A DNA stretch of 64,000 nt from Monosiga brevicollis MX1 (GCF_000002865.3 NW_001865039.1:2740108-2804107); one strand, 5' to 3'. Shown: positions 1-11,315, counted from the first letter of the stretch. Notes: generated from the letters alone by a model not told the origin. A program made the numbers and translations.

Positions 1-1
1 G

Positions 2-1008
2 CGATGTCGACGATGCGTTGACGACGATAGCGATGTCGACGATAGCGTTGACGACTATGATGAGTTTGCGCCCTTTTGCCCTATCGATCCTCCCCATCAG
101 GAACACTCGCCCAACGGCGGCGAAGGAGCTGATTCGGCTGCGCAGACCCTGGTGCAGCCTTTGGCGCGTGAAGAGCTCGAGGCAGGAGAAGACTCTGCCA
201 ATAATTTTTTTGCCGCCCTCTCAGCCAGTACCACCCAGACTGCTGTGGCCGTGCCGGAACCGCCGGCCGCTGGGACAACCTCCAACCTTGCCCTCGCCAC
301 TTTTACCTCCACTGCACCTGCCTCAGTCAACCCTGTTCCAGTCGCCTCTGCTTCAGTCGTCCCTCCCTCAGACATTGCCGCTTCAATCGCGTCATCCACC
401 GATGCCCGCGTGACCTTGCTGCAAACCAACACCAACGCCTTCAACTGTCCAGATGCTGATGCCATAGCAAAGACGCCCAATCCCGACTTGACTACCAATC
501 TAAGCAGCGGTCTTTTGCTCGGTCCCACGGAAACGCACCACGCGCAGAACACCAAGCGTCAAAGCCCCTTGAGTCGCACGGCGGCAAGGCAGCGCAAAAA
601 ACAGGAGCTCTTGAGCCGTGTGCCTTTTGGAGGCGATGTCAGCCACTTGGTACGTCTTCCCGGTCTCTGCGTAGCTCCGTGCGATCACGACGAGTATCTG
701 AGAGAATCGTGCGCTTCATTCTCATTTGTACTTCCATCTTCGTTGGCTCTACTCTCATCTGTATTCCTCGTCTTCATCATTGCATTCAGGTGACAAGTCC
801 ACCGTGCACCACGCCGTCTACGGCGGCATCAGAGACATCACATGCAAGTACCGAGGCGCGAACACGAGAAGCCTCAAGCGCCGCTGCGGACCGTAGCCCT
901 TCCCCATCAATCGTCCAAACTCGGTCTCCACGTCGAACACACCTTGCACGAGTGGCGCAGTGGCAACCACATCCCAAGAAGAGAAAATCGTCTAAGTCCA
1001 CCCAATAA
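2..1008 (+). CDS. 3' end of an unrecognised acidic/basic low-complexity protein (5' partial)
   Basis: Two exons, 2-649 and 790-1008, joined in phase 0 across a GTACGT...CAG intron. The frame is open to the left edge, so the start lies outside the window. At least 287 residues are visible. The first 20 or so are very acidic (VDDDSDVDDSVDDYDEF) and come from an imperfect 24-base tandem repeat. A long Ala/Pro/Ser/Thr-rich stretch follows, then a basic patch (RTAARQRKKQELL), and the last exon ends in PHPKKRKSSKSTQ, which looks like a nuclear localisation signal. I recognise no folded domain. The acidic-to-basic layout and basic tail suggest a nuclear protein, but that is inference. A poly(A) signal lies 61 bases past the stop. 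Confidence 0.55.
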
Positions 1009-2137
1009 GGAAACAGCTTGCTTACTAAGTGTTTGGAAAAAAAATCGTCCCGGGCGTTTGTCAATCGAAATAAACCTTGAATGACCATTGATCAATCAGA
1101 ACTTGTCTTGTCCATCTGCCTCTACCCACCAAGTTGTCTCATTGCTTCGCTGACTCGTCTTATGGCGCTGCCATTTGACATACCAATCGGAGCCATGTAG
1201 CCCTAGAGAATCAAAACTAAGTTAGTTTTGTAAGGAAAAGAAATGGGATTTATTTCAGAATAACTAATTTTCTGGTCTTTGGGCTGCTACGGCATCCACA
1301 GGAAGCGTATGAACACAAGAGCACCCTCGTTTGATCCACAAAAATTTAGCGCTTCTGCTGTGCTTGATTTGAAACGTACTTCACACAGAATGGCCGAGCA
1401 CGACCCGAAATACTGACTGCCAATTAATCGCACCTGCCTCAATCCCAAGAGCAATATGTTGTTACAAAAAGGGAATACATATGTTACTTTCAAGGAGGTG
1501 ACCGAACTATCCCGCTGAACAACATATTAAGGTACATTCGCCGCCGAGTCTCCAAGTCTCCTGTTGAGACCAGTGGCCCGGTTTGGACCAAGCCACGTCA
1601 GGTAGTGGCAGCGCCGTCGACGCATCCTAAGACAGCGTCTCAAAGGGCAGTGGACTCGATCCACTGGCCCTCCAGCTGATAAGGACCATTGGGTGCCCAT
1701 GAAACCTGGTGCTGAGACATGGACGTCAAATGCAAGCCGCAATCCAAGCATGATAGTTGGACTCCAGTGTCACAACGAATCACTTCAACAACAATACATC
1801 CGGATGTTCGTAGTCAAAGAGAGATATTTGCCAATTTGCTACACAGACACACACACTGCATTCGCGGTCGACGGACAGGCGAACGGGCGAACGAATAGAC
1901 GGACGGACAGCCCTCTGGGCTTGACAAGAAACGCGTGACCAGTCGACCCGGGGACCAGTGGACTGATACAGACCGCTGCGTACACGCACACGCTGCGACT
2001 CGCGCGCCACCTTGGAGCCCACAGCCAAGTCGCCGCGACCTTCCGCTCCAATCGACGTTGTACGTGGTTGCTCGCTGCCTCGCCTGATCAGCTCGCCATG
2101 CCGCTAAATCTGAATATGCATTCAATGTCCGATCTAG
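1009..2137. other. spacer between first gene and NPL4
   Basis: About 1.1 kb between two same-strand genes. It holds the AATAAA at 1069 and presumably the NPL4 promoter and 5' leader. Short open frames on both strands have no protein-like composition. I see no repeat or RNA gene. Confidence 0.5.
1069..1074 (+). terminator. poly(A) signal of the first gene
   Basis: A canonical AATAAA lies about 60 bases after the TAA stop at 1006-1008, on the same strand, in the expected position for cleavage and polyadenylation. Confidence 0.5.
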
Positions 2138-5100
2138 ATGTTGATGCTGCGCGTCCAGACGCCGCAAGGCATGAAGCGCATTCAGGTGGAAACCAGCGCC
2201 ACCATTGCTGACCTCCTGAGCAAGGTATCTGCGGGACCCGCCACCCCAATCGTTTGTCCCGAACCCCGGATGCAGCTGACTTTTTGTGCCGACCTTTCTT
2301 TGCTTGCAACCACCCTTGGTTCTTGTCACCAGGTAGCTCAGGAGGTTGGCGTCAACGAATCGTTTCAGCTGGTGACTGAGGATCAACGCAGTCTTCTACC
2401 GACGTACGGCCTGGACGCCACCCTCTTGGACACCAACCTCAGGTCAGTTTTTGCTTCTTCACGCCAGGCTAGCCCCGACCCCACGCTTTGCTCTGTAACC
2501 TGACTGTTGCCGTTTCTCTTGCCATCTTTGTCGTTTCTGCGGTCAATTGTTTCATGGCAATCATCAAACAGAAAAGTCGACAAACTCCGCCTCGTCCTGG
2601 AAAGCGCCAGACAGGAACGGTGTGCGCACGTCCATTCAACTCTTGAGCCCTGATCTGAACTCTGCCTTCCGGACTGGTGTGTAGAACAAGGCGCCAACGA
2701 GCAGGGCGCTGAGGCCGTGGCCCCAACCCTTGATGAGGTTGACCGTCACCTCTTCAAGGAAAAAGGCCAAGTTCCCCGGTCACTCGATTCGCACATGTTT
2801 GTCCTGCCCCTGGACCATGAACAACCCTCAAACCCACCTCCCCCGACCCCTGTCCACCCCCCGCAACCTGACCGGTACAACATGCTGTTACCTGCCGCGG
2901 TTCAACCACGACTGCTAGGTGTCACCACGGCCCCGGGGGACAATGCATCCACTGTGCGCCGCTGGAGCCCTTCGACCCGCAGGTTCTCCAGGGTCGCGAC
3001 CCACCCATCAAATTCTTGTCCTTCCACAGCTTTCTTCGTCGCCTCGACAGTGGGGCCGACAAGTACGTCCCTGTGCGACCTTGCAAACGCCTTGCATGAC
3101 CCCGCTCGACCTGCACGCAGGCGTCACAACCCTGAGAAACAGACACTGACCCACCCTTGCCTTGGCCCTCCATTCGTTCTCCCATTCACCCATAGGGGAC
3201 GCCTTAGCAAGCTTGAGGACCTGCAATGCACGCTCAAGCCCTGCAAAGACCACCCACCTTACCCGCGGGGCATCTGCAGCAAGTGTCAACCGAGTGCTGT
3301 CACCCTGCAGCGACAGGTACTTATATAGCCTTTCTCGCGCTTTTGGCTTGAATTACATACTGTCTACTCACATCTCGCCGCTTTGGATTATTTGTGTGGT
3401 GATTTGACTACCCAATGCACGTCCATGGGCGTTGCTGGTAATAAGGAATACCGCCATGTCGATTATGTTCAGTTTGAAACACCCGACATCCTCAATCGCT
3501 TCCTGGAGCCTTATCGCAAAACCGGCGCCCAACGGGTTGGCTACCTGTATGGTCGGTATGCGCCGTATGAACAAGTGCCGCTTGGTATCCAAGCTGTCGT
3601 AGCTGCCATCTACGAACCGCCACAGGTTTGTTATGGGTACCGGCCTCCTCGCTCGCTCGCTCCGTGATGCTCCTCTGTCTCGCAATGTGATAATGTTCTC
3701 GTATCCATCCCCCCCCTCTTCTCATGTTCCTCTGGTTTTGTTTCTTGTTTCTTGTTCTTTGTGTGTGTGTCGTCATCGTCGTCGTCGTTGTTGTTGTTGT
3801 TGTTTGTTTGTTCACGTTGTCTAGGTGGGCACTGCAGATGGACTAGAACTGCAAGATGACGAACACCAAATGCTGGTCGAGCAGATGGCCGCTGCCCTGG
3901 GACTGCAGCGCGTCGGCTGGATTTTCACGGACCTCGAAGCCGAGGACTTGGCTGCTGGTACCGTCAAGCACAAACGCTACGTGACACATGAGCCCGATGA
4001 CGACACAACCGTGTTGACAGCCCCTGAAATTTTGACCGCAGCCATGTGAGCCATGCCTTGCTTGAAGTGTGATTCAACTACCATACCTTGTTTGTCATCT
4101 GCAACATTCACGGTCTGAACTTTTTTTTGTGGGTGTAGGTTTCAGCAATCGTATCCCAACCCTGTGCCGCTACGCTACAACGACACGGGCTTTCACGGCT
4201 CCAAGTTTGTGACTGTTGTTGTTTCCGGCGACGACACCAATATGATTTCGCCAAAGGCCTACCAGGTCTCCACACAAGCCATGGCCTTGACCCGAGGTGC
4301 GTGTTGATGTATGCCCCAATGAGTTAGGCAGTCAGGTGCCGCACCATACAAGCTCGAGCCATCGTGTCCACGACCTGCCCTCTCCTGCGTCCCTGTGCCT
4401 CCAGCTGACATGGCTTACCCACCCATATCGACATATAGATGACATTCTGCGCCCGACAGACCGGGCTGACATGATGGCTGTCAAGCCGCGTACAGATGAA
4501 GTTTATGTACCAGGTTCGTGTCACCCTGAACCTGTGAGCCCGTGGAGCAGCAAGGCTGCTGCCACCGGATACACGTGTGTCCTGCTGTCTTTTCTGTTCT
4601 TGTTCGTGTTTGATTTGGGTTTTCATGGATTGGGTTTTCATGGCTTACAATGGTAGATATCTTTTACGTGGAGAAGGATAAATACGGCAACCAGATTAAG
4701 ACACCAGCCAACCCTGTCTTTCCCGTCGAATACCTATTCGTGGACATGGAGGCCGGTGCGGGTACTGGCCAAGGGACCTTTGTCAACAATCCTTCGGCCC
4801 CTTTTCCGATTGAGCATCGTGAAGCCATCGGCGAGGGTCAAAACATGCAAGCACTTGGGCGGTATTTTGCCGCGGGCGGCGCCCGTGACGGTAATCTGGT
4901 CCGTTCAAGAGTGTTTTTTGGTCATGTTTGAATCGTGTGTTCTCGTTTTGGTTGCTCTCCTTCACGACTGTGAGCAAGGGTTTTACCTTGGTTTTAAAAC
5001 GTGGCATCACCAAGGCTGCACTGTAACTTTGGGTTTGCATGATCATCTTTTTCAGCCACACTGTCCCATCATACGGGGGGTTCTAACGATATTCGCATGC

Positions 5101-5683
5101 TTGGCTTGCCTGTTGCCGTCCGCGCGTTGACAGCTACGTGACTTTCACTTGCTCTTCTTTCTGGCCACGGACTCCATGTGTAATGAGCTCCAGGTATGCC
5201 CCCATTGCCATTGCCCGCTTGTGCCAGTCGCCTGTGCAATCATGCATGTGACACGTCCTGCCCCACCTCGATACCCCGCTTTTTTAATTTTCTCGCACCA
5301 GGACTCTTTGATTCCGTTGGCTCAAGCCATGGCCACTCGCGACTCGGCCGTCGTGCAGCAGTGGGCTGACAACAACCCACACTGGCAAACCATCAAGATG
5401 CTCGCCTCTGAGTCAGGTGCGACCTACAGGCTTGAACCGACTTTGCACCTTTCTTCGTTCTTCGGTTGTTGGCAAACCAAGGCAGCCGTGGGATATCCTT
5501 GTAGTCCCAGAATCTCATGCCCTCTCTCCTTTGCGTTTGTTTGATTGGTTGATTTGACTCGCAGTCCATGCCGGGCCACAATCATCTGCGGCCAGCGCCT
5601 CCCAATGGTCGTGCCAGGTCTGCACGTTGCTCAACGACGCGAGCCGCAGCACTTGTGCCGCCTGCGGATCGCCTCACCCTTGA
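2138..5683 (+). CDS. NPLOC4: NPL4 (NPLOC4), ubiquitin-binding cofactor of p97/VCP
   Basis: NPL4 pairs with UFD1 to bring ubiquitinated clients to the p97/Cdc48 unfoldase in ER-associated and nuclear degradation. Exons: 2138-2224, 2333-2442, 2572 to about 2619, about 2685-2796, 2919-3062, 3196-3316, 3446-3625, 3825-4045, 4139-4296, 4439-4513, 4657-4910, 5134-5193, 5302-5416, 5565-5683. That gives about 600 residues, close to human NPL4 (608). The N-terminus is the UBX-like fold (MLMLRVQTPQGMKRIQ). The zf-NPL4 region carries CxxC pairs (CIHCAPLEPFD, GICSKCQPSAVTL). The MPN-like NPL4 core follows (YLYGRYAPYEQVPLGI, GWIFTDLEAEDLAAGTV, GFHGSKFVTVVVSG). The last exon is an NZF finger (WSCQVCTLLN...CAACG), which animals have and budding yeast lacks. 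The join between exons 3 and 4 does not match in phase as read and is the weak point. Confidence 0.93.
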
Positions 5684-5878
5684 GCGTTGACTTAGCCCGG
5701 GATCCATTCGCCTCCTTGCCAACCTATATTCTATCATTGAAATCCATTGATGACTGACTTTTGTGTCCGACACCACATAATCCCACGTTGCGCACATCCA
5801 CCCACTGTCAATTAATCAATCGGATTCAAAGGCAGAGATCAGGTTTCAAGAAAAAAAGTTTTATGATTTCTCCACCTG

Positions 5879-5898
5879 TTTTTTTTTTTTTTTTTTTT
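5879..5898 (+). repeat. T20 run in the NPL4-OTUD6 spacer
   Basis: A run of 20 T lies 54 bases before the OTUD6 start codon, in the 268-base spacer between two same-strand genes. It could be a T-rich promoter element or part of a leader. Confidence 0.6.
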
Positions 5899-5951
5899 GT
5901 AATCATTTTTCGCAACGCATCGCAGCGCAGGAGCCTTCCCAACCGTGCAGC

Positions 5952-7762
5952 ATGGATGAGCTAGAGAGCCGGCATCGCCGGGAGAAGAAAGAGCTCCAAA
6001 GCCAAGTCATGGCACTCAAAAAGTCCGTGCCCAAGGGGGACAAGAAGAAGAAAAAAGAGGTTGGTCATTGCTTTTCGCGACGCGTGCCTTGGCCTGCATT
6101 GTCATGCCATGTGCACAAGTGGGCGGTCGCGCTCGTGGCCAACTTGTCATGCACATGGCTGTCGAACCTTAGGTTGATGCCCAAATCAGCAAACTTGAGG
6201 GTGATTTGAATGATCGCCAGCAGGCTGAGATTGCCGACTTTCTGTTGGGCGGTGGCTCCGACGCGCCGGCAGACGGGACAACACCGGTCGAAGCCTCTAC
6301 CTCAAGGGAAGCAGACCCTACGACAGTTGGTGCGTGACCGTGGCCTTCCACAGCAATATGGAGCAATGCCCGTATAGCCTCATGCAATGGGCTTCTGTAA
6401 CCGGCCTGTTGCTTTCAGTTCAAGATGCCAATGATGACGGGGGAAAAAAATCCAAGGCCCAACGGCGACGCGAGAAGAAGGAGCAGGAGGAACGGGAGCG
6501 GGCCAAGCGGATTCAGGACGGTGAAGCGGCCCCTGGTACAACCCGTGCAGAAGTAAGTTTTACCTCCGCCGTGTTGGCACCACTCACCACTCAGCGCCAC
6601 CGGGTCACAACGCCTGACACCTTGTGATTGTCCAGATGGAGGATGCTGCTTTGGCCGAACTGCTTCGACCGTTATCGCTCTGTGTCTTGCCAGTCCGGCC
6701 CGATGGAAACTGGTTTGTTTTGCAGCATGCATCTTGGCACCCAGAGAAACTGCCCCTGGCACTTGGTGCTCTGGTGAGTGCTCACGCCCGGTGATCCATG
6801 TCGAATCTTACGAATCCCAGCATGTTTCGCGCCGTCACGCACGCCGCCGACCAAGAGGTGGGTGCACATTGTGCTGCTTGGCTCCTGTGACTTGTGATGT
6901 GGACTAGCACAGCCATGGTATGCTCGACTTTGTGACAAAACTTTCTCCCTCTGTTGGCAAGAACAGGACCCCCAGGTGTTGCGTGAGCACATGGCCTCCT
7001 TGATGCGGGAAAACAAGGCTGACTTTCAGCCTTTTTTGACCAACGAAGAGGGCAACGTGCTAGATGACGGTGTGTATATGTGCACCCACATGCCTCTTGC
7101 CGCTGTCTCCTTGGCCGGTTGCCTGTTGGAGTGCTTTCTCTCACCTCGGCAGCCGATCCTAGACGAATATGCTTCTTACTGTGACGCAATGGCACAACCG
7201 GGCAAGTGGGGTGGCCACTGTGAGGTAAGCAGTAGGTCTACCGCTGTTGTCGTAGTCCAGTATATCATGCATGTACATACATGATATACTGGACTACGAC
7301 ACTCCTCTTTGTTTTCAAATGGATGTCACGAGTCTTGTGCCCCGGTGCCCTTAAAAAACACGTCTGCTGTCCTGCTCTAGCTCTTGGCCTTGTCTCGCTT
7401 GTTGAAGCGCCCGATCAAGGTATGAAGCAACGACATAGCGAAACACGAAATTGGCACAAGAAGGCGCACTTGATAACACATTCCCTGATGTTTGTTGCAC
7501 CTTGTGTCGGTTACCACCTTGCCGTAGGTTTTTCAAGTGCCAGGTCAGCCTCAGGAGATTGGCGACGCAAAGGACGGGCAGAGCCCGATTTTGTTGAGGT
7601 GCGTCTGTGGGAGCTGTACCCTGGGTTGGGAACCTGAAAGTACCTCATGAACACCAAACTGCCTTTATTATGGACAGCTATCACCGACACCAGTTCAGCC
7701 TGGGTGCACATTACAACGCGGTGGTGCCGGCTGTTGGCACAGACGGTGGGTCGGAGAATTAA
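5952..7762 (+). CDS. OTUD6B: OTUD6-type OTU deubiquitinase
   Basis: OTU cysteine protease that removes ubiquitin. Ten exons join with matching phases: 5952-6059, 6173-6329, 6419-6552, 6636-6712, 6821-6857, 6967-7071, 7153-7224, 7381-7419, 7528-7598, 7678-7762, giving 294 residues (human OTUD6B is about 293). The N-terminus is the family's charged helix (RHRREKKELQSQVMALKKSV, then KKSKAQRRREKKEQEERERA). The catalytic loop reads PDGN-C-MFRAV, and its Cys codon TG/C is split by an intron. The expected helix (FQPFLTNEEGNVLDDG) and WGG motif (KWGGHCELLALSRLL) follow. The catalytic His lies in GAHYNAVV near the end. All key residues are present, so the enzyme should be active. OTUD6A and OTUD6B cannot be separated at this distance. 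The intron at 7225-7380 carries a striking palindrome, listed separately. Confidence 0.93.
7249..7300. repeat. 52-base near-perfect palindrome in an OTUD6 intron
   Basis: Arms 7249-7269 and 7280-7300 are exact 21-base inverted repeats. The 10-base spacer contains ATGTACAT, itself a palindrome, so pairing continues to the centre with one C/A mismatch. The whole block can fold as a 24-26 bp hairpin or extrude as a cruciform. It lies in the intron between exons 7 and 8 and has no duplicated flanks that I can see. Confidence 0.9.
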
Positions 7763-8370
7763 CTTTTTGTATCCTGGCCACAAGCGTCCTACCTGGGCCC
7801 GTTCTGATTGAAATCGAGATGTCAAGTGTTTTCGTTTCGCCTCTGTCGAATCGGATCATTGTGTTCATACCAACAAGGCTCGCGCTTGGGGAAAAGAATG
7901 GTGCCATATAGACCTTGCTGTCCTTTTTGCTGTAAAAAACGGGTTGTTCTTTGTCAGGCTCCGCGGCGTATGTGCTGAGGCGGCGTGTCCAAGTGCGTGG
8001 GAGAACGGGGCACGGATTAGACGCGAACGTGCTTTGTTGAATTTTAACAAGAAAAGAAAGAATACTCAAATCAAAATCCGAACAACATTTCCTTTTTCTG
8101 ATTGATTTGTATTGGGGCTGTTTCGCACCTGCGACTAGCTTTGTGTGAAATCGCCACTTTGCTCTACCTCCCTCGACGACCTGCAGTTGCTTGTGCAATG
8201 GGCCAGAAATCGGAGAAGTAAAAATAATCAAGACGTAAAAAAAAAAATTTAATTTCGCGTAAAACTGGAAGCAACTCCTCCTTGAAGTTGGGGAGAAAAG
8301 ACGGAAATCGAGTCAGCACGAGTCGCCCGACCATTGCTGGCGAACCAGATTCTTGGGAGTCTGGAAAGGA
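7763..8370. other. convergent spacer, OTUD6 / membrane protein
   Basis: About 600 bases between the ends of two converging genes, moderately AT-rich with short A runs near 8238-8248. A 178-codon open frame crosses part of it on the minus strand but lacks protein-like composition. Nothing else seen. Confidence 0.5.
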
Positions 8371-10063
8371 CTAAAGCCACGTGAAGGTGTTGCCAAAGAC
8401 TGTTATGGTTTCTCCAGGTGGCGGTCGGGGTCGGGATCGAGATGGGTTGTCTGCCAAGGGAGAGGCTATAGCAAAAGGATGAAAGCCGCTAGCCATGGGG
8501 TTGAAGGTTGTCGGCATGGGAACTTGCTGGGCTTGTTGTTGAAGTCGGACCGTCAGCTCTCCCAGCTCGCGGCGAGCCTCGAGCATCAAGAGCTCATCCT
8601 CCGAGTCGACTGCATCAATGTCAATGTCAAAGTCTAGATCGGTCTGGTCGGCTACGGGGGGCTCAAGGGTGGCGAGGGGCAGGCTGGTTTGGCTGATGCT
8701 GTCCAGCCACAGGGCATGGGCATCCACATCATTGCCCACTTGCGCGTCATCATCTCCACACAATGAAACACTGAAGCTGGAGCGGCTGATAGTGTCAAGG
8801 GGGCCAGGTATGTTTGTTGGCTTCTGCTCATGGCTGCTCCAATTGAGCATGATTCGGGCCAGGGGATTCTCGCTACGACCCTCACGGCCCAGATGCGGCT
8901 GATCATTCCCATCAAAAAACGGAGTCCCCTCCTCCTCAGCTACAGTCAATTCAGTGGTTACGGTGTTGTCCAAACCTTCGGTCATTGGCGATCTCTCTGT
9001 TATACCAGGCAGAACACAGTCGTTACGGGTGAGAATCCTGCCCCACACTGAACTTCAATAGCGAGGTTGGCCGGCACAATACCTTGGGGGAGCAACCAAG
9101 TACAGCTGGTGCGCTGTGAAGTGGCACGCTTGAGTTTGGGCGTGGAGGGCCAGGCTTGCCAGTCGTTGTCAAAATCATTCTGTAGTCGTCGCGGGCACGG
9201 GGAACGGATGAGTCAGCACTGGTTGATGGCACGTGTGTGGAATGGTAAAAAGCAACCAGGCGACCAAACCTGGGCATCTTGGCGGGCTCGTCGTTGGGAT
9301 GATGGGGTGGCGCGGGGTCGGCGGTGGAGAATGATGAACAAAAGAACTAGAAGCAGACAGAGGGCGACTACGCCCACGCCCACCAGGATGGGCGTATAGT
9401 TGCTTGCATCTATCGGGTAGATGTGATATCGCAACCCCATGGGGCGGGGCCAAAAGGTGGTGCTTGAGCATGCTTGAAGGCACTCATTTACATGATATGG
9501 AGTGGTGCGAACTGGAGGCGCGGCACACCTGAGCTTGCACAGGTCCATTTCGCATGTGTACCTGACTTTGCATCATCCTCATCGCCGCTGTCATCAGCGC
9601 ACTCTGTTCCACGCTCAGCGCAGATGAGATGACCACCTGATGCGCAATCAGTGACGAGTCGGCATCCGGGCGACTCAACTGGGCAGGATGGGGAGCAAGC
9701 CAGCAGCAAGAGAGAGGGCTGAGATCGAGTGCTGCATGTGGGTTTCACACGACGATGAACTAAAACGGGGATCAAACCGGGTGGAGATCGTCTCACCACT
9801 GGCGTTGCTGTAGCTGGCGGCGCAAAGGCACGATGAGGCATTGCCCGCCACCAGCTGCAGGCAAACCTGATCGGCGTCATCAGCACAAAGGCTGGGGCTG
9901 CATGCGTTGCCTGTTGATGTGGCGGCAAGATAGAGGGCAGGTCAGTCGCACCCAGGCGGGGCATGAAGCAGGGGCTTGAGATCCATCATAGACCACACCC
10001 ACCCGCTGCTTCTAGGAGCCATAGAAGGCTTAGCAGAGCGAAGAGCAAGCGGCGCTGCTCCAT
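8371..10063 (-). CDS. Cys-rich type I single-pass membrane protein, unknown function
   Basis: Read leftward, exon 1 (10063-10003) is a clear signal peptide, MEQRRLLFALLSLLWLLEAA. Exon 2 (9910-9797) and exon 3 (about 9690-9562) join in phase 1 and encode a short Cys-rich ectodomain (NACSPSLCADDADQVC, then PGCRLVTDCASGGHLIC) ending in acidic residues. The next exon carries the membrane span ILVGVGVVALCLLLVLLFII, followed at once by basic residues (LHRRPRATPSSQRRARQ), which orients it as type I. The cytoplasmic part of about 250 residues is acidic and Ser/Pro-rich with no recognised domain (DLDFDIDIDAVDSEDELLML) and ends FGNTFTWL. Small ectodomain plus long tail suggests a receptor or adhesion stub. 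Boundaries of exons 3-6 are approximate. Confidence 0.68.
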
Positions 10064-10835
10064 CTGAACAGGAGCGGCCTCTGCGCACTTGATAGTTGTT
10101 CGTTTAGATGCAGGGCATGTGGGATTTTATGAGGTGTGTGCGCGTGCTAGCAGGATAGTGCAGGCGCGAGGGATCAAGCCTTGTGGATACAAGCGCTTGG
10201 CTGAATGGGACATTGATGGGTGCTGGGAGGCGTGCGTGCATGGATTGGTGTGGTGAAGCCACTGAAGCCGACCCCACCTGCCCGATCCAGCAAGATCCAA
10301 CCACATGAATAGGTCAGGGCTAAACCCAGGGCCAGGCCGAGACTGCGGGCAGGGTGTTGGCGGCAGTCACCCGGGAAGGGCGGGGGCGCGATCGTGTCGA
10401 TGCAGAGAGAGAGAGAGAGTGTGTGTGTGCTAGTCTAATTGTCAACAACCCCCATTGTGGTACTGGTCGAAATGTCAGATCGTGTAGAGGGTACCAAGTG
10501 TCAGAGTGCCGTGGAGCGCTGGTCAAGGAGGAGGGAAGCGGCGGTGTTGGGAGGCGCGAACATCGGGGAGCAGCGTGATGATTTGCTCGTTCGTTTGTTA
10601 AAATTTCAAAAGGACAGAAAAAAGGAGAGTGGGAACATCGTGAGGAGCGGAGAGCTAAAGCCACCAAAACCAATGGTGCACCGGAGCCGCTTGCTCCAAA
10701 AAAAGCGGCGGTAAGGCGGTAGACGTCGGGATAGCAGGCCAGCGCACAGATATACGGGGGATAGAGGAAACTCGGTAGGAGAGGAGCTGGCTCAAATTGA
10801 AGAGGTGTGAAGCGTACAGGGACCTAAGAGCTGTC
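10064..10835. other. spacer between two minus-strand genes
   Basis: About 770 bases that should hold the promoter of the membrane-protein gene and the 3' end of the NDUFS5-like gene. A short GA/GT array lies at 10402-10429. No protein-like frame seen. Confidence 0.5.
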
Positions 10836-11315
10836 TTATTGCTGGTACTTCAGGTCGGTTGTCAGTAACCTCTGGACCTCGGGGTCGAGAGTGCCATCCT
10901 TGCTCTGCTTCTTAAACTCCTGCATCACCTTGGACATGTGGGTGTACTGCCAAGAGAGGGCACAGGGTAGGAGCGTGACAACCAGCCCCGGGACAAAGAG
11001 CCGTTTCCGCAAAACATCCTGACCCGTGTACGCGAGCAAAGAGGGAGAGCGGGCAACAAACCTCTTTGCGATGGTGCAGGCACTCCTTGTAGTCCTGACG
11101 CGCCTTGAAGCAGTCGGCCGACTCAACGCCCTGGGCCTGAAGAGAGCACAATACACATGAGAGGACATCTCGATTGCCTGACAACCCGTGCAGGCGACAG
11201 CAGCGGCAAATCTTGATCCAAATTGAGCGAGCGCGCATACCTGAACGCAGGTCACAAACTCATTCCAGAAGCGGAAGCAGCGGCCTTCACCGCCCTTGGC
11301 ACCGAACCCAAGCAT
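10836..11315 (-). CDS. NDUFS5: twin CX9C protein, NDUFS5-like complex I accessory subunit
   Basis: Three exons join in phase 0: 11315-11241, 11136-11062, 10946-10836, giving 86 residues. Two CX9C motifs are exact: CFRFWNEFVTC and CFKARQDYKEC, ten residues apart. This is the signature of small intermembrane-space proteins oxidised by Mia40 into a helical hairpin. The flanking residues (GEGRCFRFW, then ESADCFKARQDYKECLHHRKE) fit NDUFS5, the 15-kDa accessory subunit of respiratory complex I, better than COX assembly factors. After the second motif comes a charged helix ending TDLKYQQ. The gene is divergent from MRPL15, another mitochondrial gene, across 437 bases, so they may share a promoter. 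The CX9C fold is certain; the exact family member is likely. Confidence 0.75.
   Translation of the reverse strand: MLGFGAKGGEGRCFRFWNEFVTCVQVCALAQFGSRFAAAVACTGCQAIEMSSHVYCALFRPRALSRPTASRRVRTTRSACTIAKRFVARSPSLLAYTGQDVLRKRLFVPGLVVTLLPCALSWQYTHMSKVMQEFKKQSKDGTLDPEVQRLLTTDLKYQQ

Noticed and set aside
6713-6725. Second CAG-CATG acceptor-like site just inside the OTUD6 intron at 6725
   Set aside because: Using it would make a 13-base intron, too short to splice. The site at 6821 restores the conserved OTU sequence.
7695-8231. 178-codon open frame on the minus strand in the OTUD6/membrane-protein spacer
   Set aside because: It overlaps the last OTUD6 exon, has no domain or biased codon pattern, and starts among A/T runs. 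Best explained as chance.
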